From: Nitrospirota bacterium
Lineage (GTDB): Bacteria; Nitrospirota; Thermodesulfovibrionia; Thermodesulfovibrionales; UBA6898
Length of the DNA: 64,000 nucleotides
Reading direction: 5' to 3'
NCBI GenBank assembly: GCA_021825365.1
Contig: JAKAHR010000010.1
Coordinates: 44,500 to 108,499 of the forward strand
The position numbers and the translations under genes were made by a program. This document shows, piece after piece, positions 1 through 8,145 of the stretch. A model generated the notes under the pieces. That model had not been told where the DNA came from and searched no databases. It saw nothing but the letters and a program-made list of their open reading frames with translations. Each line of letters opens with the position of its first letter. Positions within the stretch are counted from its first letter, which is position 1.

Positions 1-1
1 G

Positions 2-724
2 GTGCCCGGACTGCTTCTGGTCGTCCCTACTCTCTTCGTACGCGAGCCGGACCGGGGAGTGAGCGGGGGCGGACGACAGGAGTCGAGGCCCGGATCCGCC
101 GACTATGCGGGACTGTTCAGAAACCGCTCGTTTGTTACCGTTACCCTGGCGATGGCTGCCATGACCTTTGCCCTCGGGGGGCTCGCCCAGTGGGTCCCGA
201 CGTTTTTATGCCGCGTTCACGGCCAGGGGGTGGCGGGTGCGAATATGCTGTTCGGAGGGATAACGGTGGTATCCGGCATAACCGGCACCCTGGCAGGCGG
301 CTGGCTGGGCGACAGATATGCGGGGAAGAGCGGGAGGGGATATCTGACGGTCTCGGGCTGGGGCTTTTTCCTGGGCGGACCGATTACCGCCTATGCGCTG
401 ATGACCCCCTCTCTCCCTGCCTGCCTGACAGCGATCTTCTTCGCCGAATTTTTCCTCTTCTTCAACACCGGACCGCTCAATACGACTATCGTCAATGTAG
501 TCAGTCCTTCTGTCCGTGCCATGGCCTTTGCTGTCAATATCTTCTTTATCCATGCCCTGGGCGATGCGGTATCACCCACACTGCTGGGCTGGTTTTCAGA
601 CCTCTGGGGACTGCGACCGGCGCTATTGGTAACGCCGGTCGCAGTCTTCATCGCGGCAACACTTTGTTTCTTCTGCACGAGATTTATCGAAACCGACACG
701 CAGCCCGACCAAGCCACTCCGTAG
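2..724 (+). CDS. MFS transporter, C-terminal part (5' truncated)
   Basis: This is the C-terminal 240 residues of a major facilitator superfamily transporter; the 5' end lies outside the window, so the GTG at base 2 is probably not the true start. Several hydrophobic membrane segments are visible, and a loop with the residues GGWLGDRYAG matches the conserved G-x-L-x-D-R loop motif of the superfamily. The motif WVPTFLCRVHG resembles the Spinster-like branch, but no substrate can be assigned. The gene ends convergently with the minus-strand operon that stops at 905, so it is probably unrelated to it. Confidence 0.8.
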   Translation: MPGLLLVVPTLFVREPDRGVSGGGRQESRPGSADYAGLFRNRSFVTVTLAMAAMTFALGGLAQWVPTFLCRVHGQGVAGANMLFGGITVVSGITGTLAGGWLGDRYAGKSGRGYLTVSGWGFFLGGPITAYALMTPSLPACLTAIFFAEFFLFFNTGPLNTTIVNVVSPSVRAMAFAVNIFFIHALGDAVSPTLLGWFSDLWGLRPALLVTPVAVFIAATLCFFCTRFIETDTQPDQATP

Positions 725-742
725 CAGACCGCATGCTCCGGA

Positions 743-774
743 CGGGATGGGGCATATCCTTCCCGCCCATCCCG
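743..774. terminator. Possible bidirectional hairpin between convergent genes
   Basis: CGGGATGGG (743-751) can pair with CCCATCCCG (766-774), giving a 9-bp stem with a 14-nt loop. It sits between the converging MFS gene and the HATPase gene. There is no clear T-run on either side, so an intrinsic terminator function is only suggested by position. Confidence 0.35.
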
Positions 775-904
775 CCTAAGGCATGTCGTCAGCGTCTCCG
801 TAATTCATGCTTCGTGGATCTTCTTCCTCCAGGAAGGGGTCTTCTCAGGGAAGAGATCAGAAGGGGGACGGCTTGCCCGGCCCAGCACGTCCGCAAAGAG
901 GCAT

Positions 905-1450
905 TCACGCGTCGCGGAGTTCCTCCATCGCGGCCTCGAGCTCGCCTTTGATGGCCGCAGCCACGGAGGGTGTATTCAGGGGAATGCCCTCGAGCTCTCT
1001 TCGGACCGTCCGTGTATCAAGGGCGTAGGACCTGTCGTTCTTTCTATAGGTGAAGACAAAATCGATGTCAGGTTTCCCCACGATAAGGACGGTCATCGTA
1101 TCGGCAAGATTGCCCAGGGGTTTCCTGTCGATATGGCTGTGTCTGAATGTCGCAGACACGGTCGTGCCCTCATTCTCCCGCGACCCGACCGTCAGCCCGC
1201 CCCCCGCATCCTGAGCGGCTTGCTCCAGAAGGGACAACCCAAGCCCCACCTTCCGCGTCGTGCGTGTTGTGTAAAAAGGGTCTGTCACCCGTGCGGCGAC
1301 CTCGCCGGTCATCCCCTTGCCGTTGTCCTCTATCTCGATCTGCAGCAGGTCCCTGAAGATGTCCTCCACCACGGTTATCCTGATCAGGGTAGCGCCCGCA
1401 TTGATGGAGTTCTCGGCCACATCGAGGATGTGCAGCGACAGGTCGTTCAC
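905..1450 (-). CDS. Small HATPase-domain protein (anti-sigma/histidine kinase-like ATPase)
   Basis: This 181-residue protein has a GHKL ATPase fold: N box with N15 (LDVAENSINAGA), G1 box DNGKGMT, and G2 box VGLGLSLLEQAA. There is no dimerisation/phosphoacceptor domain, so it is not a complete histidine kinase. The last about 75 residues are an extra unassigned domain. It is the last gene of the ten-gene operon, 3 nt after the PHP gene. Stand-alone ATPases like this are known next to HydABC-type [FeFe]-hydrogenase genes in Firmicutes, where their role is unclear; regulation of the complex or its expression is inferred. Confidence 0.8.
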   Translation of the reverse strand: MNDLSLHILDVAENSINAGATLIRITVVEDIFRDLLQIEIEDNGKGMTGEVAARVTDPFYTTRTTRKVGLGLSLLEQAAQDAGGGLTVGSRENEGTTVSATFRHSHIDRKPLGNLADTMTVLIVGKPDIDFVFTYRKNDRSYALDTRTVRRELEGIPLNTPSVAAAIKGELEAAMEELRDA

Positions 1451-1453
1451 GGC

Positions 1454-2194
1454 TTAGAGTATGACCCCCCGGCCATCGACCCCCTGCAGGGCAAGGCGTA
1501 TCTCTTCAAAGGTGGAGTGAAAGAGCATCAGTCTTGTCGTCCTCCGGCCTATATCCTCCGGCCGGTGCGCATCGGACGAGGTGATCCACGGGACGCGGGC
1601 ATATTGCCTGTACCTCGTCCGGGCTTCCGCCAGGGGAGTCATACAGGAGATCTCGAGCGCATCGAAGGAGATGCCTGCGGGAATAAACCCCAGCTGCCCG
1701 ATGATCCCGAAACCCTCACGGTCGATGTGGCTTGCTATGGCAACTCCGCCGCAGCCGTGGATCAGGGCGACCAGGGCGTTGACGGACAGGTCAGTCGAGC
1801 CGATAAGGAGCCGCTTGTTGAAGTCCATCACCTCGTCCGCCTCGTTGACTACGACCTGCATGCCGAAGGTGTCTTCATCGTTTTCCCCTGGCTGCAGATG
1901 TTCATACACGACTGTCTGCATCTGCAGGGCGGCATCCATATCGCCGAACAGGCCGAGGATATGCACCTCTTCGGCAGAATTAACCTCGATGCCGGCAAGG
2001 GCGTTGATCCCCTTCCTCCTCGCCAGGTCCTGCGTAACGGCGGCATTTTCGATTGAGTTGTGGTCGCAGACGGCTATGATGTTGATGCCGAGGGAAGAGG
2101 CGCGCTCGACGATCGCCCGGGGCGTCATCGCCAGTTCGGCGCAGGGGGAAAGGCAGGTATGGATATGGAGGTCGGCGATGAACTCTACGGGCAT
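1454..2194 (-). CDS. PHP-domain metal-dependent phosphoesterase-like protein
   Basis: This 246-residue protein belongs to the PHP (polymerase and histidinol phosphatase) superfamily. Metal-binding motifs are visible: DLHIHTCLSPC near the N-terminus, CDHNS around residue 44, then IASHID and SSDAHRPED later. The family hydrolyses phosphoesters such as nucleoside phosphates, but the substrate here is unknown. The gene overlaps the preceding DRTGG gene by 10 nt. PHP proteins are recurrent neighbours of HydABC-type hydrogenase genes, which supports a linked but unproven role with the electron-transfer module of this operon. Confidence 0.85.
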   Translation of the reverse strand: MPVEFIADLHIHTCLSPCAELAMTPRAIVERASSLGINIIAVCDHNSIENAAVTQDLARRKGINALAGIEVNSAEEVHILGLFGDMDAALQMQTVVYEHLQPGENDEDTFGMQVVVNEADEVMDFNKRLLIGSTDLSVNALVALIHGCGGVAIASHIDREGFGIIGQLGFIPAGISFDALEISCMTPLAEARTRYRQYARVPWITSSDAHRPEDIGRRTTRLMLFHSTFEEIRLALQGVDGRGVIL

Positions 2195-2526
2195 CTCAGG
2201 CCGAGGGTATAAAGCCTGCCGACGACCTCGAAGGCCGGGAGTGGAGAAGTGATGATCGGGATGCCCTCGGCGATGGCCCGTTTCAGAGTCGCTTCATCCA
2301 GCGCCCGGCTGTTCACGAGGATAATCGCAGCCAGACCCTTAAGCGACGCGACGGCGATGATATTCAGATGCACCTGAAAGGTAATCCAGACAAAACCCTC
2401 TTTCGCATGGCCGATGACGTCGGACAGCAGGTCACTGGCATACCCCCCGGTCACCTCGGTATCGAGGTTCAGGCCGGGTGTCATCACCTGAAGCTCAAGG
2501 GTGTCGATGATGTCCTTCAGTTTCAT
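2185..2526 (-). CDS. DRTGG-domain protein (second copy)
   Basis: A 113-residue protein that looks like a stand-alone DRTGG domain, a ligand-sensing fold also found in phosphotransacetylase and CBS-domain proteins. It is a diverged paralogue of the product at 2973-3329: both open with M-x-L-x-DI, contain (A)DLLSDV/(A)DLMSDV, and end in a LYxxGLR motif. It overlaps the PHP gene and follows the small HATPase gene by 12 nt. A regulatory ligand-binding role is inferred from the family; no ligand is known. Confidence 0.75.
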   Translation of the reverse strand: MKLKDIIDTLELQVMTPGLNLDTEVTGGYASDLLSDVIGHAKEGFVWITFQVHLNIIAVASLKGLAAIILVNSRALDEATLKRAIAEGIPIITSPLPAFEVVGRLYTLGLRCP

Positions 2527-2538
2527 GCCGCACCTCCT

Positions 2539-2976
2539 TCAGGGTGAAGGCGACAGGGCGATATCGAATTCAAGAGTCGTCCCTTCGCCGACAACCGACG
2601 TGATGGTCATGTGGTCAACGTTCTTCTTTATGTTCGGCAGCCCCATGCCCGAACCGAACCCCATCTCCCTGATGTAATCCGGAGCCGTCGAGTAGCCCTC
2701 TGTCATCGCCAGACTGATGTCCGGAATCCCGGGTCCCATGTCCTGCAGGGTCACCTTCACCATATCCCTGGTGATCGAGTAGCGCATCATGCCGGCGACC
2801 GCATAGATGATCGCGTTCATCTCGGCCTCGAATGCGGCGATTGAAAAACGCCGCACAATGTCGGCCGGCACGCCCCTGTCTTCAAGGAGTTTCTTCAGGC
2901 TGCTTGAGGCGGCGCCGGCGTTGGTAAAGTCCTTGCCGGTGATGAAGTAGACTCCCTCATCAGCTCCGCCCGTCAT
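2539..2976 (-). CDS. Anti-sigma-factor-like HATPase (serine/threonine kinase fold)
   Basis: This 145-residue protein has a complete small GHKL fold of the RsbW/SpoIIAB type: N-box-like FEAEMNAIIYA, G1 box DMGPGIPD, and G2 box GFGSGMGLPNIK. RsbW-type proteins phosphorylate partner proteins on serine or threonine, so this could act as a kinase rather than as a two-component histidine kinase. The start codon overlaps the stop of the upstream DRTGG gene in an ATGA arrangement. It is the second small ATPase of the operon. Target and stimulus are unknown. Confidence 0.8.
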   Translation of the reverse strand: MTGGADEGVYFITGKDFTNAGAASSSLKKLLEDRGVPADIVRRFSIAAFEAEMNAIIYAVAGMMRYSITRDMVKVTLQDMGPGIPDISLAMTEGYSTAPDYIREMGFGSGMGLPNIKKNVDHMTITSVVGEGTTLEFDIALSPSP

Positions 2977-3329
2977 GCAGGGTCCACTGACTGGCTTCTG
3001 AGGCCGTTTGCATAGAGTTTTCCGCAGGTGTCGAACATCGACAGCTGGGTAGCCAGAAGGGGGATTTTCCTTCCTTCAGCAAGGGCGATTGTCTCCATGT
3101 CGGGCCTCTTGCTCTGGACAAAGACGATCGCCCGGATATCGGCGATCTCCGCGGTCCTGATGACCTGCGCATTCGTAAGGCCGGTGATCAGAAGGGAATT
3201 CGTCACGGAAAAGGCGAGCACGTCACTCATCAGGTCGGCGCAGTAGGCCCGGTCGATCGAGACGCCCAGGTCTGCACGCCGCGCCAGGACAGCGGCATTC
3301 AATATGGTCTGAATGTCCTCCAGAGTCAT
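2973..3329 (-). CDS. DRTGG-domain protein (first copy)
   Basis: A 118-residue DRTGG-like protein, paralogous to the one at 2185-2526. I chose the ATG at 3329 because it gives MTLEDIQTIL, which matches the MKLKDIIDTL start of the paralogue; a GTG at 3353 would add eight residues. It lies about 38 nt downstream of the NuoG-like gene and overlaps the HATPase gene by 4 nt. The order DRTGG-HATPase-DRTGG-PHP-HATPase looks like a duplicated sensory cassette attached to the diaphorase genes. Confidence 0.75.
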   Translation of the reverse strand: MTLEDIQTILNAAVLARRADLGVSIDRAYCADLMSDVLAFSVTNSLLITGLTNAQVIRTAEIADIRAIVFVQSKRPDMETIALAEGRKIPLLATQLSMFDTCGKLYANGLRSQSVDPA

Positions 3330-3367
3330 GAGCAGGGGCTCTGCCCCGTGCACCCGGTCATTGTGCG

Positions 3368-5836
3368 TTACCCCTTTACCGGTTCTATCCTGACGGCGTC
3401 TGTCCCTGCTGACCCGCTTTCAGGCAGGGCGGTCAGTGCGTTCACCCTGCCGTGGGGGAAATGAACCGAGGTGAAGACGGAGCCCGAAGGAACGGCATCA
3501 GAAACCCGTGCCTTCAGATAGACCGTCCCCCGGCCAGAGGAGACACGGACATGGCTGTTGTCGGATATCCCCAGCTTGTCGGCATCCTGCCCGCTGATCT
3601 CGAGGAAGGCCTCGGATACCACCAGGTCAAGCGCCTTGGACCTTGTGGACATCGTTGCGGAATGCTGCAGGATGTCCCGCGTGACGAGTGAAAGCGTATG
3701 CTCGGCGTCCTGGGCCTCGCCCGGGGTATGAGCAACGGGGATGAAGACCGGCCTGGCCGGCACTGAAGGCTGCTCCCGCACGGACATCTTCATGTCTGCG
3801 GTCACGTCTTCAAGACTCCGGAGGGCGATATCGGTTCCCATCGAAAGCGCGATGTTCCTGAGTATCTGCCAGTCCGGAAGGGCCTGGCCCGGGGCCTCGA
3901 CGATCTTGCTCAGCCGTTGGATGATACCCTCTGCATTTGCGAAGGTGCCGTCCTTTTCAGACCAGGCGGCAGCCGGCAGCACGACATGCGCAAACTTCGC
4001 CGTCTCCGTCAGGGCGATGTCCTGCACTACCAGCAGCTCGATCGACTTGAGAGTCGCCATGATCCGGGAACCGTTCGGGAAGGCGGACACCGGGTCTTCG
4101 CCCATGATAAAGAGCGCGTGGAGGGAGCCGACGTTGTAAAGCATCTCGAAGATGTCCTTGCCTGGCTGAGGTCCCGCGTCCGGCCGTATCCCGACCCGGT
4201 ACATGCCGAAGGTATTGCAGTATTCAGCCGGGATCTGCAGGGCGCTCGCATCATCACCCAGGAGGGCGGCGAGGCTGGCAGCGGCGAGCACTGTCTCCCG
4301 GCCCTTCGTATTCTCGCCCTGTCCGACGGTGAGGGATATCATCCTGCTGTCCGCAGCCGCAAAGGCCTCCGCAGCAGCGGCGAGATCAGCCTCAGGGACC
4401 CCGGTCAGCGCAGAGACCCTGTTCGGCGCATAGTCAGCCAGGCCCTTTTCGAATGCCGCGAACCCTGGCATGTTCGAGACCAGGTCCCTCTTGAAGAGAC
4501 CGCGGTCGACGATGATCTTCATGAGACCGTTGAGGAAGGCGACAGACGTGCCGGGCTTTATCCGCAGGTGAGAGGTGCTGTGGCGGGTGAGTTTGGTATC
4601 ACGGCTGTCCGCAACGATAAGCTGGGAGCCTTCCCTCTTTGCCCGGAGGATGTTCAGTCCGAAGACCGGATGCGAGATGCTGATGTCCGATTCGACGATC
4701 AGGATGGCACCCTTGCCGAGGGGCGCCTGCATGTCTATGGGATGGCTTTTCAGACCAAAGGCAGCCTCAAGTGCCTTTTGTACCCGGCCGTAACCGAAGG
4801 CCGCCGAGGAATCGATATTGGCGGATCCGACCGCCTGGGTCATGAACTTCCTGAGCATGTAGTTGTCTTCGTTGGTGCACCGGTGCGAGCCGACGGCGCC
4901 CACCGATGACTCACCGTACGAGGCGATGATCGTCTTCAGGCTTTCGCTGATAAACGCGAGCGCCTCCTCCCAGGTCGCGGGCACGAGCACCCCCTCCTTC
5001 CTGATGAGGGGGGTCTTCAGGCGGCTCTCACTGTAAATATAATCGAAGCCGAACCTGCCCCTGCCGCAGAGATTGCCCTCACTCCGGCCGTTGTCCTCCT
5101 TGCCCCGGGAACGCAGTATCTTCCCTTCGCGAAGGCCGAGGGTAAGCGTGCAGCCGCAGCCGCAGAACGGACAGACGGTGTCCTTCTCATCGAGAAACCA
5201 GGCGCGGGCCTGGAACTTGGCGGGCTTGCCCAGGAGAGCTCCGGTGGGACAGATGTCGATGCACTGGCCGCAGTAGTCGCATTCCAGGACCTCGCCGAAG
5301 GCGGGCTGCACCACGGTGGGGAAACCCCTGCCGATGAGCCCGAGAGCGCCGCGGCCCTGATGCTCCGCGCATATCCTCACGCATTTCCCGCAGAGGATGC
5401 AGCGGTTTGCGGTGAGTTCGACAAGCGGGCCCCGGACATCCGGCGGCATCGCCTTCCGGTGGCGTATAAAGCGCCCCTCGGGCTTGCCGTATTCGTAGGC
5501 AACATCCTGGAGATCGCATTCCCCCGCCTTGTCGCAGATGGGGCAGTCGAGCGGGTGGTGTATCAGGAGGAGCTCAAGCACGGTCTGACGGACCTTCCGG
5601 AGTTTCGGCGTGTCCGTCTTGATGATCATCCCCGGGGCCACCGGGGTCGAGCACGAGGCGAGCAGACGAGGCGAGCCTTCGGCCTCGACGACGCAGAGCC
5701 TGCAGCCTCCGTAGGGCCTGAGCCTCTTGTCATAACACATGTTGGGTATCTGGATCCCGTTTTTCTGGGCTGCCTTGAGGATGGTCGTGCCGTCTTCAAC
5801 GGAGATCTGCTTGCCGTTTATCGTCAGTTCAACCAT
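3368..5836 (-). CDS. NuoG-like iron-sulfur / molybdopterin-oxidoreductase-fold subunit
   Basis: This 822-residue protein has NuoG architecture: an N-terminal [2Fe-2S] domain (C34, C45, C48, C62), a His-Cys cluster (H94, C98, C101, C107), two [4Fe-4S] motifs (C146-C149-C152-C156 and C186-C189-C192-C196), a further cluster (C222, C225, C229, C257), then a molybdopterin-oxidoreductase fold and a C-terminal dinucleotide-binding-like domain. The position that holds Cys or Sec as Mo ligand in formate dehydrogenases appears to be G348 (context SAAFGYG), so it is probably a wire and not a formate dehydrogenase. It is next to the NuoF-like gene, in the place where HydABC operons carry the hydrogenase subunit. 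Confidence 0.9.
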   Translation of the reverse strand: MVELTINGKQISVEDGTTILKAAQKNGIQIPNMCYDKRLRPYGGCRLCVVEAEGSPRLLASCSTPVAPGMIIKTDTPKLRKVRQTVLELLLIHHPLDCPICDKAGECDLQDVAYEYGKPEGRFIRHRKAMPPDVRGPLVELTANRCILCGKCVRICAEHQGRGALGLIGRGFPTVVQPAFGEVLECDYCGQCIDICPTGALLGKPAKFQARAWFLDEKDTVCPFCGCGCTLTLGLREGKILRSRGKEDNGRSEGNLCGRGRFGFDYIYSESRLKTPLIRKEGVLVPATWEEALAFISESLKTIIASYGESSVGAVGSHRCTNEDNYMLRKFMTQAVGSANIDSSAAFGYGRVQKALEAAFGLKSHPIDMQAPLGKGAILIVESDISISHPVFGLNILRAKREGSQLIVADSRDTKLTRHSTSHLRIKPGTSVAFLNGLMKIIVDRGLFKRDLVSNMPGFAAFEKGLADYAPNRVSALTGVPEADLAAAAEAFAAADSRMISLTVGQGENTKGRETVLAAASLAALLGDDASALQIPAEYCNTFGMYRVGIRPDAGPQPGKDIFEMLYNVGSLHALFIMGEDPVSAFPNGSRIMATLKSIELLVVQDIALTETAKFAHVVLPAAAWSEKDGTFANAEGIIQRLSKIVEAPGQALPDWQILRNIALSMGTDIALRSLEDVTADMKMSVREQPSVPARPVFIPVAHTPGEAQDAEHTLSLVTRDILQHSATMSTRSKALDLVVSEAFLEISGQDADKLGISDNSHVRVSSGRGTVYLKARVSDAVPSGSVFTSVHFPHGRVNALTALPESGSAGTDAVRIEPVKG

Positions 5837-7702
5837 TTATGCATCCCCCTTCTCTTTGGTGCCTTTACCCGCGGCAAAGGCTGCGGCGGTATTTTCATCA
5901 GCACCAGCCGGCAGTATGTCTATTGATTTGAATTTGCATGCCTCATAACATGTCCTGCAGTGCACACAGACCTCCTGGATAATCTTGTGGGGCTTCTTCT
6001 TTTCCCCGATGATCGCCTTCGAGGGGCAGGCCCGCAGACAGGCCCCGCAGCCCTTGCACATCTTCTCGTCGATCCAGAAGGTGGTCAGTTTCCGGCATAC
6101 GCCGGCCTTGCACCACTTGTCCCGGATATGAGACTCGTACTCTTCCTTGAAATACCGTATCGTGGTGAGGACCGGATTCGGGGCGGTCTGGCCGAGGCCG
6201 CACAGGGATGAGGCGATGATATCTCTGCCGAGGTCCTGGAGGGTCTCGATGTCCTCTTCCTTGCCCTTCCCTTCGGTAATGTCCGTCAGCATGTCGAGCA
6301 GGATCTTGGTGCCCACGCGGCAGGGGGTACACTTTCCGCAGGATTCGTCGGCAGTGAACTCAAGAAAGAACCTCGCTGTGCCGACCATGCAGGTATTATC
6401 GTCCATGACGACCATGCCGCCTGACCCGACGATCGCGCCCGTTGCGACAATATCCTCATACGTGACGGGAGTGTCGAGCAGGTGTTCCGGTATGCAGCCT
6501 CCGGAGGGACCGCCCAGCTGCACCGCCTTGTACTTTCTCCCCTTCCTGATGCCGCCGCCGATGTCGTAAATAATCGTCCGGAGCGGGATGCCCATCGGCA
6601 CCTCGACGAGACCGACGTTGTTGACCGCGCCGGTCAGGGCAAAGACCTTTGTCCCCGAGCTCTTTTCGGTGCCGAGGCTGCGGTACCACTCCGAGCCGTG
6701 GAGGATGATCGGTGCTATCTGCGCCAGCGTCTCGACGTTGTTGAGGACCGACGGCTTGTCCCAGAGACCCTTATGGGCGGGGAAGGGCGGCCGCGGCCGC
6801 GGCATGCCCCGTTTACCTTCGAGGGAGCGCATGAGAGCCGTCTCCTCGCCGCAGACAAATGCGCCCGCGCCAAGGTATATCTCGAGATGGAAGTCAAAGC
6901 CGGTGTCGAGTATGTTCTTTCCGAGCAGGCCCATTTCCGTCGCCTGGTTTATCGCCAACTGCAGTCTCTTTACGGCAAGCGGATATTCAGCCCTGACGTA
7001 GATGAACCCGTGATGAGCACCGATCGCCTTTGCGCCGATGATCATGCCTTCGATCACCGAATGGGGGTCAGCCTCCATGACGGACCGGTCCATGAAGGCG
7101 CCGGGGTCTCCCTCGTCGCCGTTGCAGAGCATGTATTTTATGTCGGACTGGACCTTTGATGCGAATTCCCATTTGAGGCCTGTTGGAAATCCTGCCCCGC
7201 CCCTGCCGCGCAACCCGGAGTCCTTGACGACCTTGATGATATCCTGCTGGGTCATCTGGGTGAGGGCCTTTGCCATCGCCTGGTATCCGTCCCGTACGAT
7301 ATACTCCTCGATCTTTTCCGGATCAATGAGGCCCTTGTTTCTCAGGACCCTCAGCACCTGGTGCTTGAAAAAGGGAATATCCTTCATCAGCGGGATGGCG
7401 GTCTTCTTCTCAGGCTCCCTGAACATCAGCTTTTCGTATGGTCTGCCCTTGAGGAAATGCTCTTCAACGAGCTTGGGTACCTCTTCGACTGTTACTTTCT
7501 GGTAGAAGATCTCGTCAGGGAAGACAGAAAGAACCGGTCCTTCGGCGCAATAGCCGTTGCAGCCTGTCAGGACTATCTTGATCTCGTCCTGCAGCCCGCG
7601 CTTGACGAGTTCCGCCTGGAGTGCCTCTCTGACCTTGCCGGTCCCGCTGGCAACGCAGCCGGTGCCTGCGCACAACATTACATTCGCTCGAAACTTTTCC
7701 AT
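5837..7702 (-). CDS. Long NuoF-like (HydB-type) NAD(P)H-binding FMN/Fe-S subunit
   Basis: This 621-residue protein is much longer than ordinary NuoF (about 420). It has an N-terminal thioredoxin-like [2Fe-2S] domain (C11, C16, C48, C52), a NuoF core with the FMN/NAD-binding stretch GLRGRGGAGFPTGLKW and NGDEGDPGAFMDR, the cluster motif SCGKCTPCRVGT, and a C-terminal pair of [4Fe-4S] ferredoxin motifs (CKGCGACLRACPSK and CVHCRTCYEACKFK). This is the architecture of HydB of electron-bifurcating hydrogenases and related NAD(P)-dependent enzymes. It directly abuts the NuoG-like gene. Bifurcation is a possibility from architecture alone. Confidence 0.92.
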   Translation of the reverse strand: MEKFRANVMLCAGTGCVASGTGKVREALQAELVKRGLQDEIKIVLTGCNGYCAEGPVLSVFPDEIFYQKVTVEEVPKLVEEHFLKGRPYEKLMFREPEKKTAIPLMKDIPFFKHQVLRVLRNKGLIDPEKIEEYIVRDGYQAMAKALTQMTQQDIIKVVKDSGLRGRGGAGFPTGLKWEFASKVQSDIKYMLCNGDEGDPGAFMDRSVMEADPHSVIEGMIIGAKAIGAHHGFIYVRAEYPLAVKRLQLAINQATEMGLLGKNILDTGFDFHLEIYLGAGAFVCGEETALMRSLEGKRGMPRPRPPFPAHKGLWDKPSVLNNVETLAQIAPIILHGSEWYRSLGTEKSSGTKVFALTGAVNNVGLVEVPMGIPLRTIIYDIGGGIRKGRKYKAVQLGGPSGGCIPEHLLDTPVTYEDIVATGAIVGSGGMVVMDDNTCMVGTARFFLEFTADESCGKCTPCRVGTKILLDMLTDITEGKGKEEDIETLQDLGRDIIASSLCGLGQTAPNPVLTTIRYFKEEYESHIRDKWCKAGVCRKLTTFWIDEKMCKGCGACLRACPSKAIIGEKKKPHKIIQEVCVHCRTCYEACKFKSIDILPAGADENTAAAFAAGKGTKEKGDA

Positions 7703-7760
7703 CTATATCCTCCGCGAATCTCTCATTTGTTCGTTCTCAGTTCCGATTATTGCGTATTGA

Positions 7761-8144
7761 TCAGTAGGTTGTCTCACTGCCGACGACCAGGGCATATTTT
7801 TCGACAGGCTTGCCGCCCATGATGTGCTCTTTGAATATCTCCCGTATCTTCTCGTCGTTGAGGTCGCAGTACTTCACGGGAGGCTGATTCATGATCTCGA
7901 CAGTCGCCAGCGGCTCCTTGGCGCAGAGGCCGGCGCATCCGGAGGTGGTGACGATGACATCCGTCACGTTCGCCTTTGATATTTCGTCCATCAGGGCGGT
8001 CATGACGCCCCTCGCGCCGGCGGCGATTCCGCACGTACCCATATGGACAGTCACCTTGGCGCGGTACCCGCCCTCTCTCAGGGTGAATTCCGCCTTGTGC
8101 TGGTCCTTGATCTTCTGGAGATCCGCTATCGTCAGTCTCGGCAT
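7761..8144 (-). CDS. Thioredoxin-like [2Fe-2S] ferredoxin
   Basis: A 127-residue protein with four cysteines placed as in thioredoxin-like [2Fe-2S] ferredoxins: C38 in TCGIAAGARG, C70 and C74 in SGCAGLCAKEP, and C93. I chose the ATG at 8144, which is preceded by a strong GGAGGG ribosome-binding site; upstream in-frame codons would extend into the NuoE-fusion gene. The same kind of protein is a regular member of HydABC-type operons, between the NuoE-like and NuoF-like genes, and probably carries electrons inside or to the complex. Confidence 0.88.
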   Translation of the reverse strand: MPRLTIADLQKIKDQHKAEFTLREGGYRAKVTVHMGTCGIAAGARGVMTALMDEISKANVTDVIVTTSGCAGLCAKEPLATVEIMNQPPVKYCDLNDEKIREIFKEHIMGGKPVEKYALVVGSETTY

Positions 8145-8145
8145 G

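Noticed and set aside
1133..2056. Long plus-strand open frame of 307 codons
   Set aside because: It is antisense to the PHP and HATPase genes, which have clear family motifs; the long frame reflects high GC content.
3368..5836. Formate dehydrogenase alpha subunit or [FeFe]-hydrogenase
   Set aside because: No Cys/Sec at the Mo-ligand position (G348), and no H-cluster motifs such as TSCCPxW are present.
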